Shown here one piece after another: positions 33,941-42,482 of a DNA stretch of 64,000 nt (position 1 is the stretch's first letter; each line of letters opens with the position of its first letter). The stretch lies in assembly GCA_034678485.1 (NCBI GenBank), contig JAXDBU010000180.1, positions 4,971 to 68,970 on the forward strand. Direction: 5' to 3'. The stretch comes from PLanc-01 sp034678485 (GTDB lineage Bacteria; Planctomycetota; Phycisphaerae; Sedimentisphaerales; Anaerobacaceae). The position numbers were made by a program, and so were the translations under genes. The notes beneath the pieces are model-generated. The model saw only the letters and a program-made list of their open reading frames with translations, made no database searches and had not been told where the DNA came from.

Positions 33941-34369
33941 CTACGGCAGTTGCGTGCGGAACACCTGGCCCTCTTCGATCAGCCCAGCGTGGGTCGGGTA
34001 GACCTTGGGGGACAGATCGAAGGTCCACTCGTAGGCCTTGACGATCCGGCCGGGCCAGACGACCTGGGCGAAGAAATCGAACGGCGGGTAGTCGATCAGA
34101 GGCGCCTTGAGCCTGCGATGCGTGTTGAGCGTCTCGTAGCCGTCCTTACCGGCGCGGACCCAGTAGTCGCCATACCAGTTGAACGGCACCGTCACCGGCG
34201 AAACCCCGATCTCCTGGTCGTTCAGCACGACCACGGCGCCCTGCGGCTCCGTGTTGATCGTCAGCGTCCGCTCCACACAGCCTGCCAGGAGAATGGCCGC
34301 CAGACACAGGGCAAGACCAAACCATTTTTGATTTTTGATCCGTGATTCTTGATTTCTTGGCATCCGCAT
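33941..34369 (-). CDS. PEGA-domain lipoprotein
   Basis: A 142-residue exported protein. The signal sequence ends in the lipobox LLAGC, and the mature part begins with a PEGA domain (ERTLTINTEPQGAVVVLNDQEIGVSPVTVPF), a small beta-rich module named for a PEGA-like motif, here EPQGA. Two near starts (34369, 34363) differ by two codons. The N-terminal stretch MRMPRNQESRIKNQK is partly encoded by an intergenic short repeat (TTTTTGATTTTTGATCCG), so the true start may lie further inside. It lies 12 bases behind the AAA ATPase gene on the same strand and may be co-transcribed. The role is unknown. Confidence 0.78.
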   Translation of the reverse strand: MRMPRNQESRIKNQKWFGLALCLAAILLAGCVERTLTINTEPQGAVVVLNDQEIGVSPVTVPFNWYGDYWVRAGKDGYETLNTHRRLKAPLIDYPPFDFFAQVVWPGRIVKAYEWTFDLSPKVYPTHAGLIEEGQVFRTQLP

Positions 34370-34381
34370 CCGTTCCTGTCC

Positions 34382-35869
34382 TCATTCCGCGATCACACAC
34401 CGCCCTTTAGCCCACAGACGCAGCGACGCCACCTTCTCCGCCATCGTCGCCGACAACGGCGGTGAACCCTTCAACGCCCCGACGATTCTGTCCGTATCGA
34501 GTTCGGTCTTCTCCGCGTAGGCGCCGTGCAGGGCCGCGATCACCGCCTGCTCGATCTCCGAGCCGCTGTAGTCCTGCGACGCCTCCGCCAGCACATCGAG
34601 GTCAAACTGGGCCGGGTCGCGGTTGCGCTTGCGCAGGTGGATCGCGAAGATCTCCTTGCGAACCTCCCTTGCAGGCAGGTCCACGAAGAAAATCTCGTCG
34701 AACCGACCCTTGCGCAGCAGTTCCGGCGGCAGGGCCTCGATGTCGTTGGCGGTGGCGACCACGAACACCGGCATCTGGTGTTCCTGCATCCAGGTCAGCA
34801 GGGTGCCGAACATCCGTTGCGAGAGCCCGCCGTCGGCGCTGCGGCTGGCCGCGGAGGCGAAGGCCTTCTCGATCTCGTCGATCCACAGAATCACCGGCGC
34901 CATCATCTCCGTCTGGCGCAGCGCCTCGCGGAGGTTCTTCTCCGACTCCCCGATGTAGCTGGCGTACAGCGTGCTCGGATCCAGTCGCAGCAGGGGCTGC
35001 TGCCAGGCGGTCGCGATCGCCTTGGCGCACAGGCTCTTGCCCGCGCCCTGGACGCCCAGCATGAGGACGCCCTTGGGCGGGACGATGCCGAACGCCTTGG
35101 CCTCGGGGCTGAACACGTCCTTGCGGTGGTTGAGCCACTTCTTGAGGTTGTTCATGCCGCCGATCTCGTCGAGGTCCAGCGGGGTCTGGATGTACTCGAG
35201 CAGGCCGCCTTGCTGGATCATCCGGCGCTTGTTCGCGATGATGACGTTGATGTCGTCGTCGTTGAATCGCTGATCGACCGCGACCGCGTCGCTGATGACC
35301 CGCACCGCCTGCCGGCGGGTGAGACCTCGCAGGTTTCGCACGATCGTATCGAGTCCCCTTTGCGAGATGCCCACCTCGATGGGCTTCTTGCGATGCAGCC
35401 GTTGCAGCGTCGCGCGGATGATCTGCCCAAGCTCCTGCTCGTCCGGATAGGAAATCTCGAACGGCCGGGCGTAGTTCTTGATGACCTCGGGCAGGTTCCC
35501 CGTGCTGTCCACCATGACGATGGCGATGCCGGTCTTGTGGAAGTTGTCCACGAGGTCCCGCAGGATGCGGAGGGCCTTGCCGCTCTTGAGGTGGTCGGCG
35601 AGGTCGAGCGTGACGCAGATCGAGCCGGGCTTGGCCTGTGCCATATTCAGCAGTCCGGCCGCCGGCACGTCCGTATCGGCGATGCAAGGGCCGCCGTCGA
35701 TGGCCCCGTCGCGGACCCCATCGGCCACGGACCACACCCACATGTCTCGTTTGAGCTTGGCGGCGGTCTTGCGGATGATCTCCAGGGCATACCGTTCCTC
35801 GTGCGTCACGATGGAGACGCAGTACGTTCCGCCCTCGATCAGTTGCTCGAATCGTTCGAAGTCATTCAT
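34382..35869 (-). CDS. AAA+ ATPase of the Ycf46 type
   Basis: A 495-residue cytoplasmic protein. The N-terminal half (residues 1-230) is the divergent, inactive-looking domain of Ycf46-like proteins (YCVSIVTHEERYALEIIR at the start). The C-terminal half is a classic AAA module: Walker A GVQGAGKS, Walker B VILWIDEIE, sensor 1 VVATANDIEALP and arginine finger region LLRKGRFDE. Homologues in cyanobacteria have been tied to inorganic carbon use, and in other bacteria the role is unknown. It is followed by the PEGA lipoprotein gene. Start at ATG 35869 fits the family. Confidence 0.9.
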   Translation of the reverse strand: MNDFERFEQLIEGGTYCVSIVTHEERYALEIIRKTAAKLKRDMWVWSVADGVRDGAIDGGPCIADTDVPAAGLLNMAQAKPGSICVTLDLADHLKSGKALRILRDLVDNFHKTGIAIVMVDSTGNLPEVIKNYARPFEISYPDEQELGQIIRATLQRLHRKKPIEVGISQRGLDTIVRNLRGLTRRQAVRVISDAVAVDQRFNDDDINVIIANKRRMIQQGGLLEYIQTPLDLDEIGGMNNLKKWLNHRKDVFSPEAKAFGIVPPKGVLMLGVQGAGKSLCAKAIATAWQQPLLRLDPSTLYASYIGESEKNLREALRQTEMMAPVILWIDEIEKAFASAASRSADGGLSQRMFGTLLTWMQEHQMPVFVVATANDIEALPPELLRKGRFDEIFFVDLPAREVRKEIFAIHLRKRNRDPAQFDLDVLAEASQDYSGSEIEQAVIAALHGAYAEKTELDTDRIVGALKGSPPLSATMAEKVASLRLWAKGRCVIAE

Positions 35870-36363
35870 CCATTTTTCCTCTGCCGGGCCCTGCGATCGT
35901 CGCCGAGGCTCTGGCGGATCGTCAGCTTACCGCAAATGCCGGAAGTCGGCAAGGCCCTCGCCGTGCCCCCAAGAGCGTCACGAGCACCAAGAATCTCAAA
36001 CTCTCCAACTTGAGGCTCTTGAGGTCCCTGCCCTGCGAATGCCTACGCCCGGCGGGATTCTCTGCAAGTCCCGACTCGGGTTTGTCCCGTCACCGGGTAT
36101 AGCATGGAGGATGTGCTGGGCACACCCGAACGAAACACGGGGCCTCCTACATCATGCTGCCGGCCCAGAGCGGAAAACCACCCGATCACACGGTTTCGAC
36201 CCGGCACCGGTGCGAGAGAAGGGAACACGCACTGGCCTTGACGGATGTGCGTGCGACTGTTGACAGGGGGGGCCCGAGAGGGTAACCTTGCCTGTTTCGA
36301 TGGGTTTGAGCCCTCCCCATGCCGGCGTTGGCGTCGGGGACCTCTTCTATAAGGGTGTGCGAC
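35870..36363. other. Divergent intergenic region before pheT
   Basis: Nearly 500 bases separate the AAA ATPase start and the pheT start. I looked for a T-box or an attenuator with Phe codons, as expected for a pheT leader, and saw neither. Only short unsupported frames are present. Confidence 0.4.
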
Positions 36364-38400
36364 ATGAAGGTTTCCGTCAACTGGCTTCGTGAGTATGTGG
36401 ACATCGATCTCTCCGCCGACCCGACGCGCAGCGGCGCTGCGAGGCGGATCGCCGAGATCCTGATGAACCTGGGCCTGCCCTGCGAGGGGATCGAGCAGGG
36501 CGTGGACGATGCGGTGATCGACGTGGAGGTGACGAGCAATCGCGGCGACTGCCTGAGCCACATCGGGATCGCGAGAGAACTGGCCGCCGCGACGGGCAAG
36601 ACCCTCCGTCTGCCCGAGGTGAAGCTCCAGGAGATGGACCGTCCCGCGTCCGAGTTCATATCGGTGGAGATCCGCGAGCCCGCCGCGTGCGGCCGATATG
36701 CCGCGCGGGTCATCGAGGGCGTTCGGATCGGCCCGTCGCCCGACTGGATGGTCAGACGGCTTGAGGCGGTCGGGATGCGGAGCGTCAACAACGTCGTGGA
36801 TGCGACGAACTACGCAATGATGGAGACGGGCCAGCCGCCGCACGCGTTCGACTACGCGACCATCGAGGGCAAGAAGATCATCGTGCGAAAGGCCGTGCCG
36901 GGCGAGCAGCTCGTCAGCATCGACGGGACGCAGTGCGAACTGACGCCGGATATGCTCGTGATCGCGGACGCCAGACGGCCGGTGGCACTGGCGGGCGTGA
37001 TGGGCGGATTGCAGACGGAAGTGACGGACACGACCACGACGATCCTCCTGGAGGACGCGTGGTTCGATCCGGTGAGCATCCGCACGACCTCCCGGCGGCT
37101 GTCGCTGCCGTCGGAGGCGTCTTTCCGGTTCGAACGGATCGTGGATATCGAACGGCTCGAATGGGCATCGCAGCGGACGGCCCAGCTCATCGTGCAGCTT
37201 GCCGGCGGCAGGGTGGCCAAGGGCATCGTGGACGCCTACCCGCGCCGGCCGCAGCCCAAGCCGGTCCGCATGAGACCGGCCCGGCTCAACAAGCTGCTCG
37301 GGATCGAGATCCCCCAGGAGGCGGCTTTGAGGATCCTGACCGCTTTGCAGTTCGAGCCGCACCTGGAGGGCGATTCGATTGTCTGCACGTCCCCCACGTG
37401 GCGCAGCGACATTTCCCGCGAGGTGGACCTGATCGAGGAGGTCGCCCGCGTGTACGGCTACGACAAGGTTGGGACTTGCAGGCGGATTCAGATCGAAGCG
37501 AGGCCGGCGGACGCGAGACAGAAGCTCTGCGAGGCCGTCGGCGCATTCCTCAACGGTTGCGGCTATTACGAGACGGTGAACGTGACCTTTGTGGACCGTG
37601 GCGCAGCGGATCTCTTCGCCGGCGCGGGAGCGGGACACCTGGCTGTCCGCGATGTCACTCGCAAGACGGGCAATCTGTTGCGTCGGACGCTGCTGATCTC
37701 GCTGCTGGAAGTGCTCAGGACGAATGTGAACGCCAGGAACCTGCCGTGCCGCATCTATGAGATGGCCGATACGTTCGTGCCGGCAGGCGCCAAGGACTCG
37801 CTGCCGCAGGAACGGACGAAGGTGGCCCTGGTGACCGACGAAGGGCTGCGACCGCTTCGCGGGGCGGTTGAAAGTCTGATCCGAAGCCTCCATCGCACCG
37901 TGGACGTGCGATTCGAACCTGCCAAGCTGGCCTGGGCCGAGGTGGGGGCGCGTATCCTGGCCAACGGTCGCGAGATCGGCCAGGCGGGCGTGTTTTCGGA
38001 TGCAGTCCGCCAGAAATATGATTTCAAGGACCTGACGCCGTGCGGCGCCGAGCTGGATTTCGAGGAGCTGATGGCTCTCGAGAGCGGGCCGATCAAGATC
38101 CGACCCATTCCCCGCTTCCCGGCGGTCGATCGCGACCTGTCGATTCTCGTGTCCGAGCAGACGGCGTGGGACGGGATCGCCAAGGCCGTCGAGAGCGTCG
38201 CGCCGCCGGAGCTGGAGGACATCCGGTTCGTGGACATCTACCGTGGCAAGGGAATCGCGCCGGGCAAGAAGAGCGTCACACTCTCGCTTCGCTTCCGTGA
38301 CGAGGACGGCACGCTCACGCACGATGCGGTGGACCGTCACCAAGCGGCCATCCTGGAGAGTCTGGCCAAGGCGGTCGGCGCCGAGCTGCGGACCGTATAG
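36364..38400 (+). CDS. pheT: Phenylalanyl-tRNA synthetase beta subunit, short form without the B2 tRNA-binding insert
   Basis: A 678-residue PheT, about 115 shorter than the E. coli protein (795). The start MKVSVNWLREYVDIDL is normal, but GLPCEGIEQG near residue 45 runs directly into DVEVTSNRGDCLSHIGIARE, a segment found near residue 155 in E. coli. The EMAP-like (OB-fold) tRNA-binding domain B2 is therefore absent. The B3/B4 editing module (MRSVNNVVDATNY, GQPPHAFD), B5 (RLNKLLGIEIP), the core, and the C-terminal anticodon-binding fold (IPRFPAVDRDLSILV) are present. ATG 36364 is chosen over an upstream in-frame ATG at 36319 on family alignment. pheS lies 36 kb away. Confidence 0.95.
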   Translation: MKVSVNWLREYVDIDLSADPTRSGAARRIAEILMNLGLPCEGIEQGVDDAVIDVEVTSNRGDCLSHIGIARELAAATGKTLRLPEVKLQEMDRPASEFISVEIREPAACGRYAARVIEGVRIGPSPDWMVRRLEAVGMRSVNNVVDATNYAMMETGQPPHAFDYATIEGKKIIVRKAVPGEQLVSIDGTQCELTPDMLVIADARRPVALAGVMGGLQTEVTDTTTTILLEDAWFDPVSIRTTSRRLSLPSEASFRFERIVDIERLEWASQRTAQLIVQLAGGRVAKGIVDAYPRRPQPKPVRMRPARLNKLLGIEIPQEAALRILTALQFEPHLEGDSIVCTSPTWRSDISREVDLIEEVARVYGYDKVGTCRRIQIEARPADARQKLCEAVGAFLNGCGYYETVNVTFVDRGAADLFAGAGAGHLAVRDVTRKTGNLLRRTLLISLLEVLRTNVNARNLPCRIYEMADTFVPAGAKDSLPQERTKVALVTDEGLRPLRGAVESLIRSLHRTVDVRFEPAKLAWAEVGARILANGREIGQAGVFSDAVRQKYDFKDLTPCGAELDFEELMALESGPIKIRPIPRFPAVDRDLSILVSEQTAWDGIAKAVESVAPPELEDIRFVDIYRGKGIAPGKKSVTLSLRFRDEDGTLTHDAVDRHQAAILESLAKAVGAELRTV

Positions 38401-38676
38401 GAGAGACGACGCGCAGTCGTGATTCTGTCATCCTGAGCGGTAGCGAAGGATCTGGGCCGGGCAAGAGAACCAACCACATTGGCCGTCGCTGCCCGGATGC
38501 TTCACTTCGTTCAGCATGACAATCCTGCGTGGGTGGGGGAGAATCCGGCCTCACCTGCTTTCCAAGGGCTCGCGATTTCCTGAAGACAAGACGCACGAGG
38601 AGCCGATAACACAAGGGACCAGCGCCGCGACGGCGGGGCTCGTGTGTGTGGTACGCCGCAGGTCGGCCAGATTTCC
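38401..38676. other. Intergenic region with R2 repeat
   Basis: Between pheT and the candidate RNA promoter. It contains the R2 repeat (38425-38520) and about 150 further bases in which I see nothing recognisable. Confidence 0.5.
38425..38520. repeat. Inverted repeat R2, copy 2
   Basis: It starts with CTGTCATCCTGA (38425-38436) and ends with TCAGCATGAC (38511-38520); the block AGCGAAGGATCTGG is identical to copy 1 at 16849-16952. The middle differs between copies, as is usual for hairpin elements with a free loop. Confidence 0.75.
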
Positions 38677-38705
38677 TTGACCGAGCGTCGCGGATTTGTT
38701 ATATG
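38677..38705 (+). promoter_or_regulatory. Promoter of the candidate structured RNA
   Basis: TTGACC (38677-38682) and TATATG (38700-38705) are separated by exactly 17 bases. The -35 matches consensus at five of six positions, the -10 at four. Transcription would begin near 38712, at the base of the closing stem of the RNA described next. Confidence 0.5.
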
Positions 38706-38711
38706 TAGATT

Positions 38712-38946
38712 GCAGGCTGACCCCTGCGGTGTTCGTATCTCGGGCGTGTATTTGAAGGAACCGATACCCGTACTGAGGGAGGATCAGGCCTTGACGGGCC
38801 GAGCATGCCTGCCCAGCAGGACTTTCGGACGCAAGCAACGATCTGCCCACCTGATAGTAATGGGTCCCTTCAATCGCCCCTTTTACGGCACAGGTGGAGG
38901 TGAGCTGGCATATAAGAAAAGGGCCTGTATTGCACAGGCCTTTTTT
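38712..38946 (+). ncRNA. ssrS: Candidate small RNA with 6S RNA-like architecture
   Basis: A unit of about 235 bases with its own promoter and terminator and no convincing reading frame. Hand folding gives a closing stem of 38712-38724 with 38896-38909, a large internal loop of about 27 bases on the 5' side and 22 on the 3' side, then a long interrupted hairpin: TTGAAGGAACC (38752-38762) with 38862-38873, TACT (38771-38774) with AGTA (38856-38859), and ATCAGG (38783-38788) with CCTGAT (38850-38855). Closing stem, central bubble and long arm are the layout of 6S RNA, the open-promoter mimic that binds RNA polymerase. The family name is an inference; another structured RNA is possible. Confidence 0.45.
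38922..38946 (+). terminator. Rho-independent terminator
   Basis: GGCCTGT (38922-38928), loop ATTGC, ACAGGCC (38934-38940) form a perfect 7-bp stem followed directly by six T. It ends the structured RNA unit and is the clearest intrinsic terminator in the window. Confidence 0.85.
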
Positions 38947-39123
38947 GTTTCCCGCTAAGGCATCCCCTCGGCAAGTTATCGGGCAGGGGGACATGTCGCC
39001 GTCTGCAAACCCTTGTTTCTTTTGGGCTTAAGCGATCCCTGTGAATTGCCGATGACAACGCAGGGCTTGCCCGCACCGGTGGGGGCCCGTTGCATGTGGA
39101 TGATTGGATAGTGAGGAGATGAG

Positions 39124-41724
39124 ATGCCGAGTGTTCGAAGTTTCACGGTCCTGCCGGCACTGCCTGAATCGCTGATGGAGTTGAGTGTTCTTGCCAGGAA
39201 TCTGTTCTGGTCCTGGAATCCCCAGTTTGTTGAGTTGTTCAAGAGGATAGACCCGGCCCTGTGGGCTGCCTGCGGTCATAACCCGGTGAAGCTCCTCGGA
39301 ATGGTTTCGCAATCGAGGTTGGAAACCCTGTCGCAGAATGAGAGCTTTCTCAACGAGCTGCGGCGTGCGTCCGAGAGTCTGTCGGAGTACGTGCAAGCAT
39401 CGACGTGGTATGAGAAGGTTTGCGGCGAGAACCCGGATGCGGTCATTGCGTATTTCAGCGCGGAGTTTGGTCTGCACGAGTGCCTGCCGATCTACGCGGG
39501 CGGCCTGGGCATTCTGGCGGGCGACCACCTCAAGAGCGCGTCGGACCTCGGCATCCCGCTCGTGGGCGTCGGCCTGATGTATCAGAAGGGCTACTTCCGC
39601 CAACACTTGAATGTCGATGGCTGGCAGCAGGAGGAGTACCACGAGAACGATCTATTCAACATGCCGGCCGAATTGGTGCGAGACGCCGGAGCTCGCCCCT
39701 TGACGATCTGGGTCGAGTATCCGGGTCGCTCCGTGGAGGCGCAGGTCTGGTCCATCTCGGTGGGCCGGCTCAAGCTGTATCTGCTCGACACGAACATCCC
39801 GTCGAATTCCCCGGGCGATCGTATGATCACCAGCAGTCTCTACGGCGGCGACCGTGAGCTGCGGATTCGCCAGGAGATCCTGCTGGGCATCGGGGGCTTG
39901 AGGGCGCTGGCGGCACTGGGCATCTCGCCGTCGGTGTGTCATATGAATGAGGGTCACGCGGCATTCATGGCTCTCGAACGGATCCGCCTGGTTCGCAACG
40001 CCACGAACATCGGCTTCGAAGAGGCGCTCGAAGCGACGAAGGCGGGAAACATCTTCACCACGCACACCATCGTCAAAGCGGGCCTCGATGAGTTCGAGGT
40101 GGACTTGATGGACAAGTACTTCAGCGGATACTATCCGCAGCTCGGCGTGGATCGCAGGCAGTTCCTGTCACTGGGCAGGATTCTGCCGGACGATGAGAGC
40201 GAGCCGTTCAAGATGCCCGTGCTCGCAATCAAGCTCAGCAGCTATCTCAATGGCGTCAGCAAGCTGCACGGCCAGATCTCCCGCGAGGTCTGGGGTTCGC
40301 TGTGGCCCGGACTGCCGTCGAGAGAGGTGCCCATCACGGCGATCACCAACGGGATTCACCTGACGAGCTGGCTGTCGGACGAGATGTCGTCGCTGTACGA
40401 GCGGTACATCGGACCAACGTGGTCCTCGACGGTCTACGACAAGTCGGCCTGGGAACAGGTGGACCACATCCCCGACGAGGAGCTGTGGAGCGGGCACCAG
40501 CGCTGCAAGGACCAATTGATCGTCTTCGCTCGCAAGCGATTGATGGCCCAGATGCAGCGCCGCGGAACCTGCCAGGGGGAGCTGCGTCAGGCGGAGGAGG
40601 TGCTCGATCCCGAGGCACTGACGATCGGCTTTGCCCGGCGGTTCGTGGCCTACAAACGCGGCGACCTGCTCCTGCGGGATGCCGAGCGCCTGGCCCGATT
40701 GCTCAACGACCCGGAGCGACCGGTGCAGATCATCTTCGCCGGCAAGGCGCACCCGAAGGACAACGCCGGCAAGGAGATCATCCGCAACATCGTCCGCTTC
40801 ACCTCGCAGGAGATTGTCCGTCGGCGGATCGTCTTCCTGGAGGATTACGATATCGACGTCGCCCGCTTCCTCGTGCGGGGAGTCGATGTCTGGCTGAACA
40901 ATCCGAGAAGGCCGATGGAGGCCAGCGGCACCAGCGGTATGAAGGCGGCGGCCAACGGCGTTCTGAACCTCAGCACCCTGGACGGCTGGTGGTGCGAAGG
41001 CTACGTCCCGGATGGCGGCTGGATCATCGGGGCCGGAGAGAACTATGACAACCTCGACTACCAGGATGTCGTCGAGTCGCAGGCGCTGTACAACGTGCTG
41101 GAGAGCGAGGTCGTGCCTCTGTTCTACAACCGATCGGCGGACAACACGCCTCGCGCCTGGATTGGGCGAATGAAGACGTGCGTCAAGTGGGTGGCGCCGA
41201 GGTTCAACACGCATCGCATGTTGGCGGAATACACCCGTCGGTTCTACTGTCCGGCGGCGACCCGCTACCACCATCTGACGAACGGCACGCTGGCCCGGGC
41301 GAAGGCCATTGCCCGCTGGAAATCCGAGATTCGGCACGCCTGGTCGCACTTTGCCGTGCGGGACGTCATGATGAAGGCCGCCAATGGGAACGGCGGTGAG
41401 CAGTTGAATCCCAGCCAGCCGCAACTGAAAGTGGGGACGGAGCTCACGGTGCGTGCTCTCGTCAACCTCGGACGGGTTCCGCCGCGAGACGTGATGGTGG
41501 AACTCTACCACGGCCCGACCGATTCCTGGGGCAACATCCGAGACGGGATGGCAGTTGAGATGGCCTACGAGCAGAAGGCTGACGGCAATGGCGAGTACTG
41601 GTTCAGCGGGCGGATGGAATGCCGAACCACCGGCCAGCACGGCGTGGCAGTCAGAATCCTGCCCAATCACCCGGACCAGAGCAGCCCGTTCGAGATGGGC
41701 TTGGTCCTGTGGGAGCAGAACTGA
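39124..41724 (+). CDS. glgP: Alpha-glucan (glycogen/maltodextrin) phosphorylase
   Basis: An 866-residue cytoplasmic enzyme of the alpha-glucan phosphorylase group (TIGR02094 type, GT35), which releases glucose 1-phosphate from storage glucans. Family blocks are NLFWSWNPQFVELF (N-terminal domain), AYFSAEFGLHECLPIYAGGLGILAGDHLKSASDLG, YQKGYFRQ, CHMNEGHAA, TNGIHLTSW, RFVAYKRGDLL and the PLP site GTSGMKAAANGVLNLS with Lys near residue 608. ATG 39124 follows GTGAGGAGATG. It is alone, with no other glycogen genes nearby. A convergent PTS IIA gene lies downstream, and the structured RNA lies upstream behind a terminator. Confidence 0.95.
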   Translation: MPSVRSFTVLPALPESLMELSVLARNLFWSWNPQFVELFKRIDPALWAACGHNPVKLLGMVSQSRLETLSQNESFLNELRRASESLSEYVQASTWYEKVCGENPDAVIAYFSAEFGLHECLPIYAGGLGILAGDHLKSASDLGIPLVGVGLMYQKGYFRQHLNVDGWQQEEYHENDLFNMPAELVRDAGARPLTIWVEYPGRSVEAQVWSISVGRLKLYLLDTNIPSNSPGDRMITSSLYGGDRELRIRQEILLGIGGLRALAALGISPSVCHMNEGHAAFMALERIRLVRNATNIGFEEALEATKAGNIFTTHTIVKAGLDEFEVDLMDKYFSGYYPQLGVDRRQFLSLGRILPDDESEPFKMPVLAIKLSSYLNGVSKLHGQISREVWGSLWPGLPSREVPITAITNGIHLTSWLSDEMSSLYERYIGPTWSSTVYDKSAWEQVDHIPDEELWSGHQRCKDQLIVFARKRLMAQMQRRGTCQGELRQAEEVLDPEALTIGFARRFVAYKRGDLLLRDAERLARLLNDPERPVQIIFAGKAHPKDNAGKEIIRNIVRFTSQEIVRRRIVFLEDYDIDVARFLVRGVDVWLNNPRRPMEASGTSGMKAAANGVLNLSTLDGWWCEGYVPDGGWIIGAGENYDNLDYQDVVESQALYNVLESEVVPLFYNRSADNTPRAWIGRMKTCVKWVAPRFNTHRMLAEYTRRFYCPAATRYHHLTNGTLARAKAIARWKSEIRHAWSHFAVRDVMMKAANGNGGEQLNPSQPQLKVGTELTVRALVNLGRVPPRDVMVELYHGPTDSWGNIRDGMAVEMAYEQKADGNGEYWFSGRMECRTTGQHGVAVRILPNHPDQSSPFEMGLVLWEQN

Positions 41725-41821
41725 GCCATCTGCGATTGAGCATCTGCAATTTGCGATTGGGCTTCAGGTCACCGTGCGCCGGGTAGCCCAAGTCTCGAAC
41801 AGTCAGTCGCGAGGGGCAAAT

Positions 41822-42280
41822 CTACTTGGTTTCTCGCTCGCTCAGGAGTTCATAGGCGGCGTCGGACGACGTCGCCTTTTCCAGAGCCGCCTTGAATTCG
41901 GTGTCCAGCATGAGCCGGCTGATTCTCGCCAGAGCCTGGATGTGAGGACCCGTCTGATCTTGTGGAGAGACCAGCAGAATAACGATCGACACCGGTTTGC
42001 CGTCGACGCTCTCGAAGTCGATCGGGCTTGCCGCTACGCCCAGAGCCATCACCAACTCTTTGACGGCGCTGCACTTGCCGTGTGGAATCGCGATGCCCGA
42101 GCCGATGCCGGTGCTGCGCGTCCTCTCTCGCGTGAAAACCGCGTCCAAGACCGTCTGACGGCCCTGGATCAGCCGGTTGCTGTCGAGAACATCTACCAAC
42201 TCCGTGATGACCGCGTCTTTGTCCTTGCCCTCCAACGGGACCTTGACACACGCCGGTTGTAGTATCTGCGTCAGAATCAT
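41822..42280 (-). CDS. PTS IIA domain protein (fructose/nitrogen-type)
   Basis: A 152-residue single-domain EIIA of the fructose/mannitol/PtsN class. The phosphorylated histidine is His67 in GSGIAIPHGKC. It should accept phosphate from HPr or NPr and most likely acts in regulation, because no EIIB/EIIC genes are present. ATG 42280 (MILTQILQPA) matches family N-termini; an in-frame ATG at 42307 would add nine hydrophobic residues. It is convergent with glgP, which may hint at a link with storage carbon control, but this is only proximity. Confidence 0.9.
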   Translation of the reverse strand: MILTQILQPACVKVPLEGKDKDAVITELVDVLDSNRLIQGRQTVLDAVFTRERTRSTGIGSGIAIPHGKCSAVKELVMALGVAASPIDFESVDGKPVSIVILLVSPQDQTGPHIQALARISRLMLDTEFKAALEKATSSDAAYELLSERETK

Positions 42281-42482
42281 CTCAAGAACGACCAAAGAAA
42301 CCCACACTGACTGTTTCGGAACAAGCGGCGCAGTATAGCGATGCGGAGACCCTCTGCCAAGTATTTTATTTTGCGAAATGAACAGGTCGGACTTGTGTCG
42401 ATATCATATGCATTGCGGCCCGCTGACGAGTCGTTCCTTTGGCCATTGACAGCAGGGCGGTTCGGTGTTTCGGAGCCAGGCG

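Noticed and set aside
35870..36363. A T-box or Phe leader attenuator before pheT
   Set aside because: No T-box sequence, specifier hairpin or run of Phe codons was found in this gap.
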